Shown here piece after piece: positions 11,561 to 23,319 of a stretch of 64,000 nucleotides of DNA. Location of the stretch: positions 7,043,126 through 7,107,125 of the forward strand of contig NC_043741.1 in assembly GCF_004337985.1 (NCBI RefSeq), read 5' to 3'. Position 1 is the stretch's first letter. Each line of letters starts with the position of its first letter. Made by a program: the position numbers and the translations under genes. A model generated the notes under the pieces. The model was not told the origin of the DNA, ran no database searches, and was given only the letters and a program-made list of their open reading frames with translations. This DNA comes from Pyricularia pennisetigena. Lineage: Eukaryota; Ascomycota; Sordariomycetes; Magnaporthales; Pyriculariaceae.

Positions 11561-12387
11561 CTAAGCCTTCTTGGTCTTTGGAGTCTCCTTGACCTTGATG
11601 GCGGGGAGAGGGAAGGGTTCGCTGACGCCCTGGTCCATGGCCTTCCACTTTCCAATGTCGCGGACTTGGTTCCAGGCGAGGACGCCGACCCAGGGCTGGA
11701 CGTTGTAGTGCATGCGCAAGCGGACCTCTGGGGTCTGGGCCAGCTTGCCGCTCGGGTGGGTGATTTGGTACTTGGGACGTTGGTTCTTGAGCTTGAGGAT
11801 TCCGCTGTTTTTTTTTTTTTTTTATTAGTTGTGCATGTCAGTAACGAATCATGTGTTGAATAGGATATGATTTGGTACAAGGTTGGTAGAGATGGAAGGC
11901 AAAATACAAGGGAGACAAAGACTAACCGGCTCGGATCAATCGTCTTGCCGGCGGCGCTCTTCTTCAACTTCTTGAGCGTATGCGGGCCCAGGTTTGCGAG
12001 GTGGTCGGAGCTCGGGCTGGTGATGATGCTATCCCAAATGACAGCCTGGTTGGCAGCCGTCACATTGCTGCTGCTGCTGCTGCTCCTGCTGCTGCCACGC
12101 CCATCCCACTCGGCCGTGACGTAGACAAAGACCTGCTTGGTGTTCCAGGTGAAGAGGCTCGATAGGTCGGCCTCGAGGTCGAACCGGATCGAGGCATACT
12201 CCTCCTTCTTGCTGCTGTAAAAGTGCGGGCGGCCCTTGTTGACCGAGACGCTGGTAGGGCGGAGTGTCGGGGCAGTCGGCGTCCGCTCCGAGAACAGATC
12301 CGAGATGGCTATCACGGCGGCGACTACAAATGCCACCGTCGTGAAGAAGCCAAAGGTATTTTGGAGCCGGACTAGTGTGGAGTGCAT
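11561..12387 (-). CDS. SPC3: Signal peptidase complex subunit 3 (SPC22/23)
   Basis: This is a non-catalytic, essential subunit of the ER signal peptidase complex, a single-pass type II membrane protein. Two exons (12387-11927 and 11804-11561) give 234 aa. The N-terminus MHSTLVRLQNTFGFFTTVAF with a following hydrophobic stretch is the membrane anchor. The luminal domain shows F.LEADLSSLFTWNTKQVFVY and, from exon 2, LKNQRPKYQITHPSGK and MHYNVQPWVGVLAW, both highly conserved. Between them is an insertion at about residues 97-110 with a poly-Ser run coded by a (TGC)n-type repeat, directly next to an Asn-Val-Thr sequon. Homologues are nearer 180-200 aa, so this insertion explains the extra length. 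The intron acceptor follows a run of A on the coding strand. Confidence 0.95.
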
Positions 12388-13573
12388 CTTGTGAGCGTGT
12401 GCGGGCGCCCGGAAGGGAAAAAGCCCGACCTAAGGGCTGCGACTGGATTTGGGGGGGTGTTCTGTTCTTTTTTTTTCTCGTTGTGGATATTCAGCTAATA
12501 GCAATCGATTGTTTATGTCAGGTCCTTTCTCAATGCCAACTTTACAAATGTGCAAGGTTTGTTGTTGGGCTTGGATTCGTTGGATCGCAAGATTCTGTCC
12601 TGTGGTTTTGCAGTGGTCGTAAGGCCACGTTTGGGTGGAGTCGAAGGATGTAACTCGCGTTACTGGATTTGGAGCTTACTGGGCTTACTGCGTAGGTGTT
12701 AGTTACTACTTACAGGCAGGGATGCAAGCGACCCCACATGCCCCACGTCCCTTGAATAGAATCGAGTGGGAATTGAAATGTAAGTGAGCCGATCAGTAAT
12801 TAGTGACGTTGGAGAAATCGTTTGCAATTTCTCGATATAAAGTAGGTAGATCTAGCACAATGCTATTGATTTAGTGTACATTAGAGAAAGCCACACCTTT
12901 CCCCCTTTTTCTCAAGGGCCCTGGCTAGTGCAGACTGACACCTGTCTCATGCCACTGCGGACGAAAAGAGCCGCAAGCATTCCACCAATGCCACAGAATG
13001 TTATCTATCGGCTTCGCAAACTAGCTGTAGCTGGGTAGTGCTGTAGAAGAACATTCTGGACCACAACCCACCATCGTACGATATCATGATCAGCAGAATG
13101 TCCGGTAATCTTTCCAGCTCTGCATAAACCTACAGCGATAACTGCCATAGTTCGCCCCCGAAGGGAAGTCGACCGTCCAAGTTATGTGACACTTTCTCTC
13201 GCGATATGGTGAAACCATGTTTTGCCAGAGATGCAAATGGTCTTGGCGGTGGCTACTCGCGACGTTTGCCACAGAAATTTCTTGGCGCGGTTTCCCGGAC
13301 AGCTGAGTAGTGAAAACATGTAGTCCCTAATGCGCCTGGGGTCACCATAGTTGAAGGGTATAGACAGCCGGCGTGAGGCCGGAACCCAAATGCAAGTATG
13401 CAGAAAAGGTGCAGGGTCCCGAGCCAGTTGTCAAAACCATCAGGTGAAACTTTGTCTTTTTTCGAGTCGCGACCAGTTGTGGCATAGACAGACAAGGCGG
13501 TGTTTATTCACACCCCCGACTTCGCGCGAAGCAAAAAGCCCTTGACAGCCACAAACATCGCAGAGATCCTCAA
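12388..13573. other. Intergenic between SPC3 and the coiled-coil gene
   Basis: This is about 1.2 kb between two minus-strand genes and includes the SPC3 promoter. I see only short, stop-broken frames on both strands. Confidence 0.45.
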
Positions 13574-14005
13574 TCATTTGCCCCCAAACACCCTATCAAG
13601 CTCGGCCCCAGGGTCATCGTGATCCGGTGCCGCCATCTCGCTCGGCCCGCCCTCCTGCCCGGGCCCCGGTCCAGGACGCAAACTCAGCCCTTCCATCCCG
13701 TCTGCCAGCTTGCGCTCCGGCTCGAGGATCCTGGCCTCGCTGTCTAGCCAGCCGGGTGCGACGCGCCTCTTCTCGGCGAGCTCGCGCGCCCGAATCCGCT
13801 CGTCCAGCGCCCGCAGCTCGGCCTCGGCGTCCGACTGCAGCTTTGCCACGTGGGCCTGCAGCGCGCGGCACGACGCCACGATGTCGTCCGGGTGTGCGGC
13901 GTGGCCCGTCCCTGAGACAACGTACCGCGGCTTGTCGGTCTGTTGCTGATGGTCGTCGGTGCTCGGGTTGCCGCTGGTGGATGAGGGTGGCAGCGATGAG
14001 GGCAT
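13574..14005 (-). CDS. Hypothetical coiled-coil protein, 143 aa
   Basis: This is a small single-exon gene with an ATG at 14005. The frame continues upstream to 14062 but only with a GTG, so I chose the first ATG. The N-terminus is Ser/Pro-rich. Residues ~30-90 form a predicted helix with heptad-like spacing (PDDIVASCRALQAHVAKLQ, then an Ala/Glu/Arg-rich stretch). A compact motif RRVAPGWLDSEARILEPER follows and looks like the conserved core. The tail is Gly/Pro-rich and acidic. I do not recognise the family; the helix plus APGWLD motif suggests a subunit of a larger complex. Codon use (high GC3) matches real neighbours. It shares a ~630-bp divergent promoter region with the ICln-type gene. Confidence 0.6.
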   Translation of the reverse strand: MPSSLPPSSTSGNPSTDDHQQQTDKPRYVVSGTGHAAHPDDIVASCRALQAHVAKLQSDAEAELRALDERIRARELAEKRRVAPGWLDSEARILEPERKLADGMEGLSLRPGPGPGQEGGPSEMAAPDHDDPGAELDRVFGGK

Positions 14006-14635
14006 GGCGCGGTAGGTATATGGGAGCGTTGTCGCCTGTGGGAGTTTGATGAAGGGAGACACGGTGAGTGGTACCTGCTCCAGCAGGGGGTGGGATCCTG
14101 GAATGAAGGATGTTTGTTAGTCGGCTACGAGGCTATTGTTCGTTTTGGAGGTCGGTTAGGACTGACTGCTGTTCATCGTGATAGTGGGTAGTTTGAACTA
14201 GCTGCAATTTATTTGTTCTCCCGCTTGTCTTGATTGACTCTTTATCTTGTAGGGGAAAAAAAACCAGTCTTCAAGATGGTTTAGGCAAGGAGCATATAAT
14301 GATTCCGGCGTTGATGATCCAAATGTAAGTCTCAAAACTTGGGGCGTGATTGAATGACGGGATTTCCCCACACATGGCGGGGAATACGCCTGATGTCACA
14401 TGGCGATAAAAGCTAAATTGCCCCGATAAGAGCTACGATTGCCAATTGCCTCCTAATCCTGTCGGGGAAGCTCCAAACCTGCGGCGCTGTTGCCCTGCCA
14501 AACTCACGACAATCAAAACTCTGCTTGTCTACTTTGCGAGTAGTCAACCAACACCCGTTGCGCAATTGCCAGTAACCACCCACCCCCTCTTTACTCCTCT
14601 TCCTCCGTTCGCAAAGCCTCGCTGCACCACCCGTC
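14006..14635. promoter_or_regulatory. Divergent promoter region, coiled-coil gene / ICln-type gene
   Basis: This region of about 630 bp separates two divergent starts. It contains the 5' leader of the minus-strand gene, including a possible leader acceptor just before its coding region, and a CCACCC/CTCCT-rich leader just before the plus-strand ATG. No TATA box is clear. Confidence 0.4.
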
Positions 14636-15669
14636 ATGGAAAGCCTCGCCGTTCTCACAACAATACACAGTCCACCCAAGGTGGACGACTTCACCCCGCT
14701 CGCGGAGCACCAGGAGCGCACCCCGGCCACCTTCTTCGGCGGCAAGCCCGTCCTGCACTACCACGCCGCATCTGCAAAAGCCCTGGTCCCTGCATCACAG
14801 AGGCGCAGCTTGCCGATATTCCGGACTGCAGATGCGGCAGCGGGCAGCGATGAGGACGCAGAGGCGAACGTTGAGCAGACCGTTGACGTGTTTGTCAATT
14901 CCTCGTAAGAGAAGCCGTCTCATCTGGGATCAACCTGTGACAGTCCCCTCCCTCATTTGCTAACTATGTATTTTGCACCAACGCCCACAGGACACTCACG
15001 ATCTTCAGTCAAGACGCTACGATTGGGGTCCAGATCCCCTACCCCCAGATCGGCATCCACGCCATTAAGACCCTCACAACGCCACCGACCGCGCCGTCGC
15101 CAACAGCAGGAGCAACGTCAGCCGTCTACATGCAGTTGGACCTGCAGTCCAGCGGCGGCGCCGACGACGACGACTTCGACACGGTCGAGCTGACCATCAT
15201 TCCGCCCGCCCCAACCACCGAATCGACCCCGGCCCTATTCGCCGCCATATCCGCCTGTGCCGAGCTGCACCCTGACCCTGCCGACGCCGATGATGATGAC
15301 GACGACAATGACGACAGGATAGTCTTTGAGTCGGCCGCAGGCTTCGAACCGGGGTCGGGCATCTTCAGGGGCGCAAGCGACGGCGGCCTGCCGCCCGCCA
15401 TGCCCGGGAGCTCGGGCTGGATCACGGCCGACAATGTCAATGAGTTTTTCGACGAGGACGGGAACTGGATCGGCGCCGAGGAGTACGACGCCGACGAGGG
15501 CATCAGTGGTGAACTGGGCGAGGGTGCTGGCCGCGTGAGGGGCAGGGATGAGGTTTCTGGCGCTGAGGAGGTGGCGGCGGTAGCGGCGAACGGTGCGCAA
15601 GGCCCTAACGGACAGCAGAATGGGGTCGATGGTGAAGATCCAGAGAGCAAAAGGCAGCGGACGGACTGA
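14636..15669 (+). CDS. ICln / Lot5-type PH-like protein
   Basis: This protein has the PH-like fold of the ICln (chloride-conductance regulator) / yeast Lot5 family. In animals ICln is an Sm-protein assembly chaperone; the fungal role is less clear. Two exons (14636-14904 and 14991-15669) join as FVNSS|TLTIFSQDATIGVQIPYP to give 315 aa. The strand after the join, IGVQIPYPQIGIHAIKT, followed by VYMQLDL and the hydrophobic VELTIIPP strand, is the family signature. Acidic stretches follow (DADDDDDDNDD, then FFDEDGNWIGAEEYDADEG), as in ICln, where the acidic tail mimics RNA. The C-terminus ends in a basic SKRQRTD stretch that could be a weak nuclear signal. Choosing between Lot5 and ICln proper needs a profile search. 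Confidence 0.82.
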
Positions 15670-17179
15670 TGAGCTTGCTCTTTGGCGTGGCTAGGATTGT
15701 ATACAAGCACCAACTGTTTTCAAAAAAGGGTGTGGGTTTTTGATAATGATGACGAAGGAAACTGACCAAGATAGATACCCAAATAAGTATGATAATTCGT
15801 TTTAGTGTTGTCGAGGGAAAAAAAAAAAAAAAAAAAAAAAAAACCAAAAGGCTTGGTGTCCTAGCAATCATCCACGTGTTGCTCGGGACGCTCCAGGTCT
15901 GGACTCTTCTTGCCATAATGGGGCAGTGTCAGTGACGAGTAACTCCATGCAAGCACGAGAGCAGACAAAGGATATTGCAAACACAGCAAACTTCGTCATC
16001 AGGAGTTGGTACGGCGTGTAGGGTTCACGAAATGCAGGACGGATAAATGCGGACAAGTGGTAGACTGAAAACAATACCAATAAATAACAACAATTAGAAT
16101 AACAAAGGCTCAACAAAGAAAAGGTCTTCAACCAAACAGAAAGAAATGAAAACAATCCTCCAAAGAAAACCACAAGATTAAAAGCTGCGAGGCTCGTTGG
16201 ATCCTTTTGCTAACCAACGCCCCTGAGACTGGCACGACGCCATTTCCTAAACTTTTTTTAGCCGCTTTTCCGCCGCTCCCCTATTTCAAGTATCAAAACA
16301 CGCGTTATGCTGTTTCCTTCTCACAGGCAGTGGAACTTTGAAGGTGACGAAACAAAATAACGGAGAAACAGTGTTGTAGAGATGTACGATATGTTTTTTG
16401 TCTTTCCGTCTCCACCCACCAAGAGCACCAAACAAAATTCAGTCTGTTTCACTCAAATGGACGCCAGCCAAAAAAAATACCCGCCCATTCCATCCTTTGT
16501 CTGAGTAATGCCTGATTGCGCAAATGCCAAAACCCTATGAAAAAGTACCGACCAGCCGGCCTCCGCCCCGGTGCTCCCCGCCCGCCAAAGATATCATTCG
16601 CCAATATATTGATGAAACAGCAGAACAAAATGACAAGAAAATCACCGCCCCCGACACCAAGCTGTGGCCCTCCGTATGTTGCTTTGTGTGAAAAGTGAAA
16701 TGTACGATCTCAAAAGATATGTGAGAAAGGATGTGTGTAAGTGTGTGTAAAAAAAGAAAAAAAAACCAAGAGGCAAAATAAAAACAAAATCAATCAATAA
16801 ACGGTCGACGTAGATAAGAGTGCAGTTTGATGTTGGCCTCCGCAGCAAGCTTGTACCCGCTGATGTAGCTGCTGGAGGTAGAAAGAAAATGGTCCAAACT
16901 TGACAGGCAAATAAATCGCAAGATGCATCTTCTTCTATGTGCTTTGCATGCTTCTGTGTAGCTGCACCCCAGTTGATGAAGAGAATCGGGGGAGGGCAAG
17001 ATACGAAACAATATGACAAGTAGGAAAAGGTTATAAGTGAAGCTCCCTAAGCCGATCAAGAGATGCGTCGCATTGTCATGGAAAAACTCCCATCTTGTAT
17101 GTTGTGTAGCAGATTAAGTAAGGCCGTTTCCCGCGGGACTTTTATATCCTGTTTAGGAAACTTCAGAAAACGACGATCT
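15670..17179. other. Convergent 3' flanks of two genes
   Basis: This is 1.5 kb between the ICln-type gene and the ERI1-like gene. It is AT-rich, with a 26-nt A run at 15818-15843 and further shorter A runs near 16750. No coding frame with domain or splice support is visible. Confidence 0.5.
15818..15843. repeat. A26 homopolymer
   Basis: This is an uninterrupted run of 26 A about 150 nt downstream of the ICln-type stop codon. It is too long for a normal encoded poly(A) site. It could be a slippage-prone microsatellite or a fossil retroposition tail, but no target-site duplication or insert is visible nearby. Confidence 0.9.
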
Positions 17180-19369
17180 TTAGGCGGGCGACTTGCTTGG
17201 AGGCACACCGCTTCCGTTCTGTCTCGAGTCGCTTGCGTTGACACTCAGGCTGCCCATTCCAGATGATAGGAAGGCAAAAGGATCATTCTCGCTATGCCCG
17301 TAAAAGCTTGAAGGACCGGGACCGGCAGAGGCAGGTCCGTTGGAGGCCGACTGGAATGCTGCCTCGGCAGCGCGACTGTCAAAGGGTCCAGCAGAATGAA
17401 TGCCAGGAGCGGGGGCAAAATGCGTGTTCAGGGACGGGTATGGAGCGCCACCTCCAGCGAGGCCAGAAGGGAGAGCATATGTGCTCTGCGGGCCACCGTA
17501 CGGTTGACCGTAGTTACCGCCAGACTGATACCCGGCACCACCACCTGAGAAGGGTCCTGGGCCACCAGGAGTAGGGCCTCCCATAGAGGCAGGGCTCATG
17601 TAGTTTGAGGGTGGCTCGACCATGGGCGAAGGATAGCCCGAGTCACCGACAACGGCAGCCGTAGCACGGCTTGCACCACACCGCAGACAGCACACGTTCT
17701 TGGCGAAGTTGTGGTATCCGCAAATTTCGTTGCCACACTTCCAGTCACCCGCACGGAAGGGAACAACGCCACCACCTCCACCCATACGACCACCTCCATG
17801 CATGGGTCCATGGTGACCAACGTGGTGCTGAGGCGGGGGCATCAGAGCCGGAGGGCCGTAGCCACCACCTCCTCCTCCATATCCGTAACCCATGTCACCA
17901 CCTGCAGGTCCATTATTACCGGCCGGGTACGAGCACCGGAAGCAAGCCGTCCGTCGTTGGAAGTTAGAGAAGCCGCAGGACGGGCAAGTCCAGTCGCCAG
18001 GACGCGGCCGATTCTTACTGGGTGGGAAGGGTGTGAGAATCTCCGCCGCGCGATCGAGGACACGGCTGGATGAGGGCGACACCTCAATGGCCTTTTCGTT
18101 CAGAGCTCTACCGTTCATGCAGAGACTTTCGGCGGCCTATATCATGGTTCATGTTAGTTTCGCTTAGACTACAAGGGGTGGGACAAAAGCTCCATTGTAG
18201 ATCCACAGAGCTTCCAAAGCATACCTCTTCATGGGAAGAGAAAACAGCGAATCCCGTCCCCGTAGGTTTGTGTTGTTCCGGGGTTCGCAGTGTCCAGAAA
18301 GCAATGGGACGTCCGCCAAATTGGGTGAACCAGCTCTCCAATTCCGACTGAGTAGTGTCGTGTGGAAGCCCTGACATGTGAAGAACCTTGCTCCTTTCCG
18401 ACAGAAATGCGCGGACGTCGGCGCGAGCATCGAGAGGCCGCGTCAAAACATCCGGGTGGTCTTGCAAAGGTTGCGATTTCCTGATCAGGCCACGCAGCAC
18501 GCGGGCCAGCGTAATGGCCTCATCCATAGCGCGCCTCGGCGAGGCCGGAGCCAATGCCTGGAGGTGAAAGGGCAGGTTGTGTTTTATGGGGGCGCTCGAC
18601 TGCACCGCCTCTACTTCCAACGCGGCGCATATGTTGGTCAAGGTGCTCGTGGCGAACGTCAACGCCTCGGGGTGATGCTGAAGCCATCGCTGGTATTCGG
18701 TTCGCAGGTCGAAGGTACGGGAGTGTTGAAGATACGGTGGCAGGACCACAGACTTGTCTCGTGCTTCTCTGGGGAGCTGAACACGGAGATCCCAAGCCTC
18801 AAATGTAACAAAAACGAAATCGAGGTTCTGCGACGTCAGGTGCTCCGAGGCAAACGCGTCGAAACGATTAATTGCGTCGCGGAAAGTGCCTGCGTTACGC
18901 ACATGTTCCCAGGTCAAAGTGGTCAGGCTAGCTATATGCATGGGCAAAGTTAATTGTCAGCAGAGTTGAATCGCAGTGACGTGATGCATATCCCCGTTCC
19001 CTTCTCCACAGAATGTACCAGAGTAGCCATGGTGCCCAGGTGGGATCTGTAGTGGAACGGAGAGTATGCAAATGCAGCGATTGACTTACTGCAAAGAGGA
19101 GTTATCGGTGTGTTCACGGGCTTGACGAGAACGCTCTCGTGGTGTAGCTGTGCGACTCCCTATCAGATACTAGCCCTGCAAACCATCGTGTAGAAACCTC
19201 ATCTCACCTCCTCAAGAGTCTTGGCGTCCAAAAGAATCCAACCAAGCTCTATAACCTCGGCCGAATCCTTCGTGACGTAGACTCCGTGCTCGTCGCAAGT
19301 AGTGGCGGCGTGAAGGACCACGTATCGGTCCACCGAGAGAGGCGTCTGCATGCCTTGCGGGTTTGCCAT
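17180..19369 (-). CDS. ERI1-like pseudo-exonuclease with RRM and two RanBP2 zinc fingers
   Basis: I read four exons: 19369-19208, 19159-19090, 18931-18225 and 18136-17180, joining in frame to 631 aa. Residues ~14-220 have a DEDDh exonuclease fold of the ERI1/3'hExo type. An RRM (about 258-335) contains SKVLHMSGLPHDTTQSELE and TGTGFAVFSSHEE|AAESLCMNGR across an intron. Two RanBP2-type Cys4 fingers follow at 360-384 (GDWTCPSCGFSNF) and 443-469. The rest is Gly/Pro/Ser-rich. The set-up is that of an RNA-binding protein, probably in RNA processing or silencing, but exonuclease motif I reads LHAATTC where active enzymes have L-D-x-E-A-T-C, so it is probably not a nuclease (see findings). Fungal relatives are often labelled asparagine-rich protein. 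I chose MANPQGMQ (19369) over a codon 18 nt upstream because of its better context. Confidence 0.85.
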
Positions 19370-22300
19370 TATGGCCGGCCGGAGCAATGGATACCGAGTA
19401 GGCAGGTCCGGTGTTCTTGTTCAAGGTCGCTCGAGACTGTCATTCGTGGTGACGTTGACGTTAACTCCAAAATCCCCCAACCCCCTTGTGATCTTCTTTG
19501 TCGTTGCAGGTACGGCGCGGCACGGTAATGTAGTCCAGCAAAGCTGGTGAAGCGCAGAAAGAAAGAAAAAAAAACCTGAGGCGGAAAAAAAGGGACCAAA
19601 AAAAAAAAGTTAGGTAAATGACTGACTGTACGCAGGCCTCTTTCTGCTGAGTTAAACAATGTCCGGTCGGGTGACTAAATAAAAGCGTCCAAACACCAAA
19701 CAATGCCAATGCGCAAGGCTAAGGGAGGTTATGAAATGACCCAAACGACGACGTTGGCAGTACGAAGCTCCAGAAGCTGGGTTTGTTTGCAGCAGGGCCA
19801 GTCGGAAGTCGGGAATTTCAGGCTTGAAACGTCAAGCAATGAATGAACAGGAGGGACCCAGAAAGGACGTGGCAGGCTGGCAGGCAGGCAGGCCTTCAAT
19901 CGAGTGGCCTCGAATTTCTTCTCCCAAACGAAAAAGGACAAAACTAGCACAGCGCGCGCACACACACAACGCACACGCACGCAACGCAACCCTTCGCCAA
20001 CGACTCTGAGAATTAGGTGCTAATGCAAAACGAGATTGGGCCAGAGAAGGCGTTGGGTGAGGTGGCAAGCGGAGGATGGCGACAATAGTCGAGTCGAGTA
20101 GAAAAAGGAGCGTTGGGAAAAGCAAGCAAGGCAAAGAAAAAAAAAAGCCGGCCGTGGTCGTGTTTCTTTCTGTTGCAATGCTAGACGTGGTGCGTGGGGA
20201 CAGGGACCGCGCGGAAAACGGGTCGGGTTCAACGGACCACACCTTCCCAAGACCACAGTCTTCTTGGGGCTGTCTGTCAAATAACCAGGGCAGGTCAAGT
20301 TAGATTTGGGTGTACCTAGCTAGCATCCACGGGAGATGTTCTGGGGTGGAGGAACTGGAGGTTTGGTCTTGGCTTCAGCCAATTGCACACAACGTTGATG
20401 TTGCGTTGCGACGAGCTTCTTGGGGGGTTCGGGTCGCGGGTTAGAAGCCGAACAGTGGACGGGGAGATGAGCCGGCACAGTACAGTATGATGTGAACAGG
20501 GAAGAGCACAGAGGGAACCCTGTCCCGCGGTGCCATTCATGCCTACCTAGCCCACCTATTATTATTATTATTATTATTATTATGATGATGATGATGATAT
20601 TATTCCGTGCACCTTACGATGACATTTGTACTGTACAGTGAGCGCTACTCGAGTTTTAGTGGTAACTGACCGGTGTTTACATGCCTGCTGTTTCGTTAGA
20701 TAGTCTGTCGACAGCACGCACGTAGCGAAAACGAAAAACCCCTTGATGTCCTCCAGCTTGTCGCGCGAGTGGACATCGGGCCATGGATGTCAGGGCAGGC
20801 CCCTCGCAACCGCCTGCGCCGTCGCATTTGGCCCATTCAACACTGCTGGGCTAAATTTCCGGCGGCTCGGCAACAGCTCTCTGCAATTTACAGCGTAGCC
20901 CCTTGCGGGCCCTGGAGGTCTTCTCGAAGATGGGATGGAAGCCAGGGTGGTAGATGGACAACTGCTGGGTGGAGGAAGATCGACATCCAGTAGCAGCCTG
21001 CTCTAAATTATGGCACGGGATTTTGCACTAGCTAGTGCGCCGTTCTGCTTCACCTACGGAAACGTGTGGATCTGGACAGCTCTACAGTACAGTACAGCCT
21101 GTGCCTAGACAGGATTTGGGGAATCTCGTTCGCTGCAGAACTTGAACAACGAGGTTGATCTTTTAGCGTCCTTGAGTCCAACACAAATTGCCAATTCGGT
21201 CAGACTGGTGGGCGGGGGACAGCCACCAACAGCCATAATTATTTTGCTCAACCTCAAATATTGTGAGAGCATAATCATGATGACGAAACCGCCGACCGAC
21301 GGAGCAGAAAGCACTATTATATGAAGTGTGGATTGAAGAAGAAGCAACCGAGGAAGAACGAACTCAAATTCAACAATACTGAAGCATACCTCACACTTTT
21401 GACGAAGTATGTTCGTAGATATGTGACCACGCACGGCTGATGATAGGCAATCAAAATCACTCAACTCCGGGATTAACAGCCATCAACCACGCACAAAGGG
21501 CCGTGCGATGCTCACATCTTCGCGTGGAATACTTAGAAAGCTACCCTTCGTCGCATGGTCACCTCGGCGAGGACATGTGGTGTGAGGTTGCTTTCAATCA
21601 AAATACAAGCTAACAGCAAATATCTTGGGGACCTCTTTTCTTTTTCCCTATCCTGGAAGACGCCGCGGCGAGGGCGTTCGATCTCAATTTACTTTTGCAA
21701 CTCCCAGCATGTTGATGCTCCATTTTTTTTTAAATTTTTTTTTTTTAACGCTTGACCTGCATTCACTGCCGATTGAATGGGGCACTATGGTAGCTGTCAA
21801 ATCCTATCGTCAGACAATCTGAGGGAGGGATGCTCCGGTGCCCAGTACTTCGTATTACTCGTGAGCCAAACATAGCCTCATAAGGGGGCAAGGGTCTCTA
21901 ATTTCGCAACGTCTGACAGAAATTATTTAACCAGCAGCACTACAAAAGTCGGATGTGTCCATGCGCTCACTAAAAATTATGGCCGTATAATTCGATAGAA
22001 AGTGTAAGAACACTATCATCCTAGATAGATACGATTCGTCCGTTCTTGCACAGTCCGTCGATATCATCTACCGGCATTTCTTTTCAGGTGAAGAATATGG
22101 CTACCAGCATGAAGCATGGTACCCAAGACAGACGTCCTAACATTACTACTGATCAGCTCAACCGTCAGAGATGATCACAGTGAAAATACCGATGGTTGTC
22201 AATCTCAACAATATACGTAAACGTCTGATCACATCCCTGCCACTCCAGCCCCTAGCCCTGAGGTTAGTTAGCTCAGGGGAACAAGTTACATGTCCCATCC

Positions 22301-23319
22301 CAACTTCCAAAGGGCTTTTATTTCCCGATTTCACCCAACCGGGCTAATTTAGACTGACGAGCAAACAGTGCATTTCGTCGAACGGGTAACGGCAGGACCC
22401 CGGAGATGACTGCTACGTTTCCAAGTCTTGAACAGATACTTGATCTCAACACTACGCAGCGCGGAGGTCACAACCTAGGTCCAATACTATTTATTCCGCT
22501 GCTAATCGGCCTTTTAAGATCATGATGCGCTATGTTACCCACCTAGTTGAGAAGAAACAAAGGAGAGGGCAAACCTGACTCTGGCTAGCTATGATAGGTT
22601 GGTAGGCTTGGGTCGCTCGATCAAACTGCCGCGATGTGTATAACTTCAACAGGGGTGGATTCAACTTGACCTAGTGGGTTTGTAAGGTGTTGGTTGAAGG
22701 CATTCCCACGCCAGGTCGGTAAAATAACTCAGGTCCATGGATAGGCACCCTAACCATAGTAAGTAGAAAAACAAATCCCGCATCTAGCATGAATACATAT
22801 CTGTTTGCTCGATGGCAGTTTGGCATGGAATTTTTTCATGCTTAATATCTTAATATCCCTGGTTATAGGCAAGGCAAGGAGTTTTGGTCGGGGCCATCTG
22901 CTTACCCTGCTCTAATTACTTGGCACCTATTGCCGGTACACTGTATTTACCTACCTACCCTGTACTGAGCTTAAGTTGAAGCTTAAAGTCACGTGTGATA
23001 CGAGAATTCATCAGGCTGCGCGATAAGCCCCCCGCCAGCCAGCGCAGAGTCTTGGTGACGTAGTCCACCTGATCGGATGTTGTAAACGCGTCACAATTGT
23101 CTGAGTCAAGAGGAGACATACGAGAGCTAATTTGCTTAGTGTGTAGTAACAAGTTAGAATAAGGCAACCATCTATTTCCTTCGCATCACGGTTCTGTCAT
23201 CACAGTTCTTACTTTCTTTGCTATACTTGACTAGAAAAGACAGACGAAAACATAACAGAGTCGCGCCCAGAAACCTACACAGAAGCAAAACAATACAATA
23301 CATACGACCAACAGCCAAA
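19370..23319. other. Gene-poor 4-kb region
   Basis: This is the largest gap in the window. The first part is the promoter side of the ERI1-like gene, with several A/T runs; the last ~300 nt is the PMP3 promoter and A-rich leader. In between, frames are short and broken on both strands, GC content drops, and I find no transposase, reverse transcriptase, tRNA or plausible spliced gene. It contains an (ATT)n/(ATG)n microsatellite at ~20557 and a TACAGTACAGTACAG element at 21083. It may harbour long non-coding RNA or decayed sequence; that cannot be told by eye. Confidence 0.5.
20557..20602. repeat. Compound trinucleotide microsatellite (ATT)n-(ATG)n
   Basis: About nine ATT units run directly into about five ATG/GAT units. 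It lies in non-coding sequence more than 1.1 kb upstream of the ERI1-like gene start. It is a probable length-polymorphic marker. Confidence 0.9.

Noticed and set aside
17180..19369. Reading the ERI1-like gene as a pseudogene
   Set aside because: Although the nuclease motif is lost, all four exons join in frame and the RRM and both zinc fingers are intact, which argues for a functional protein.
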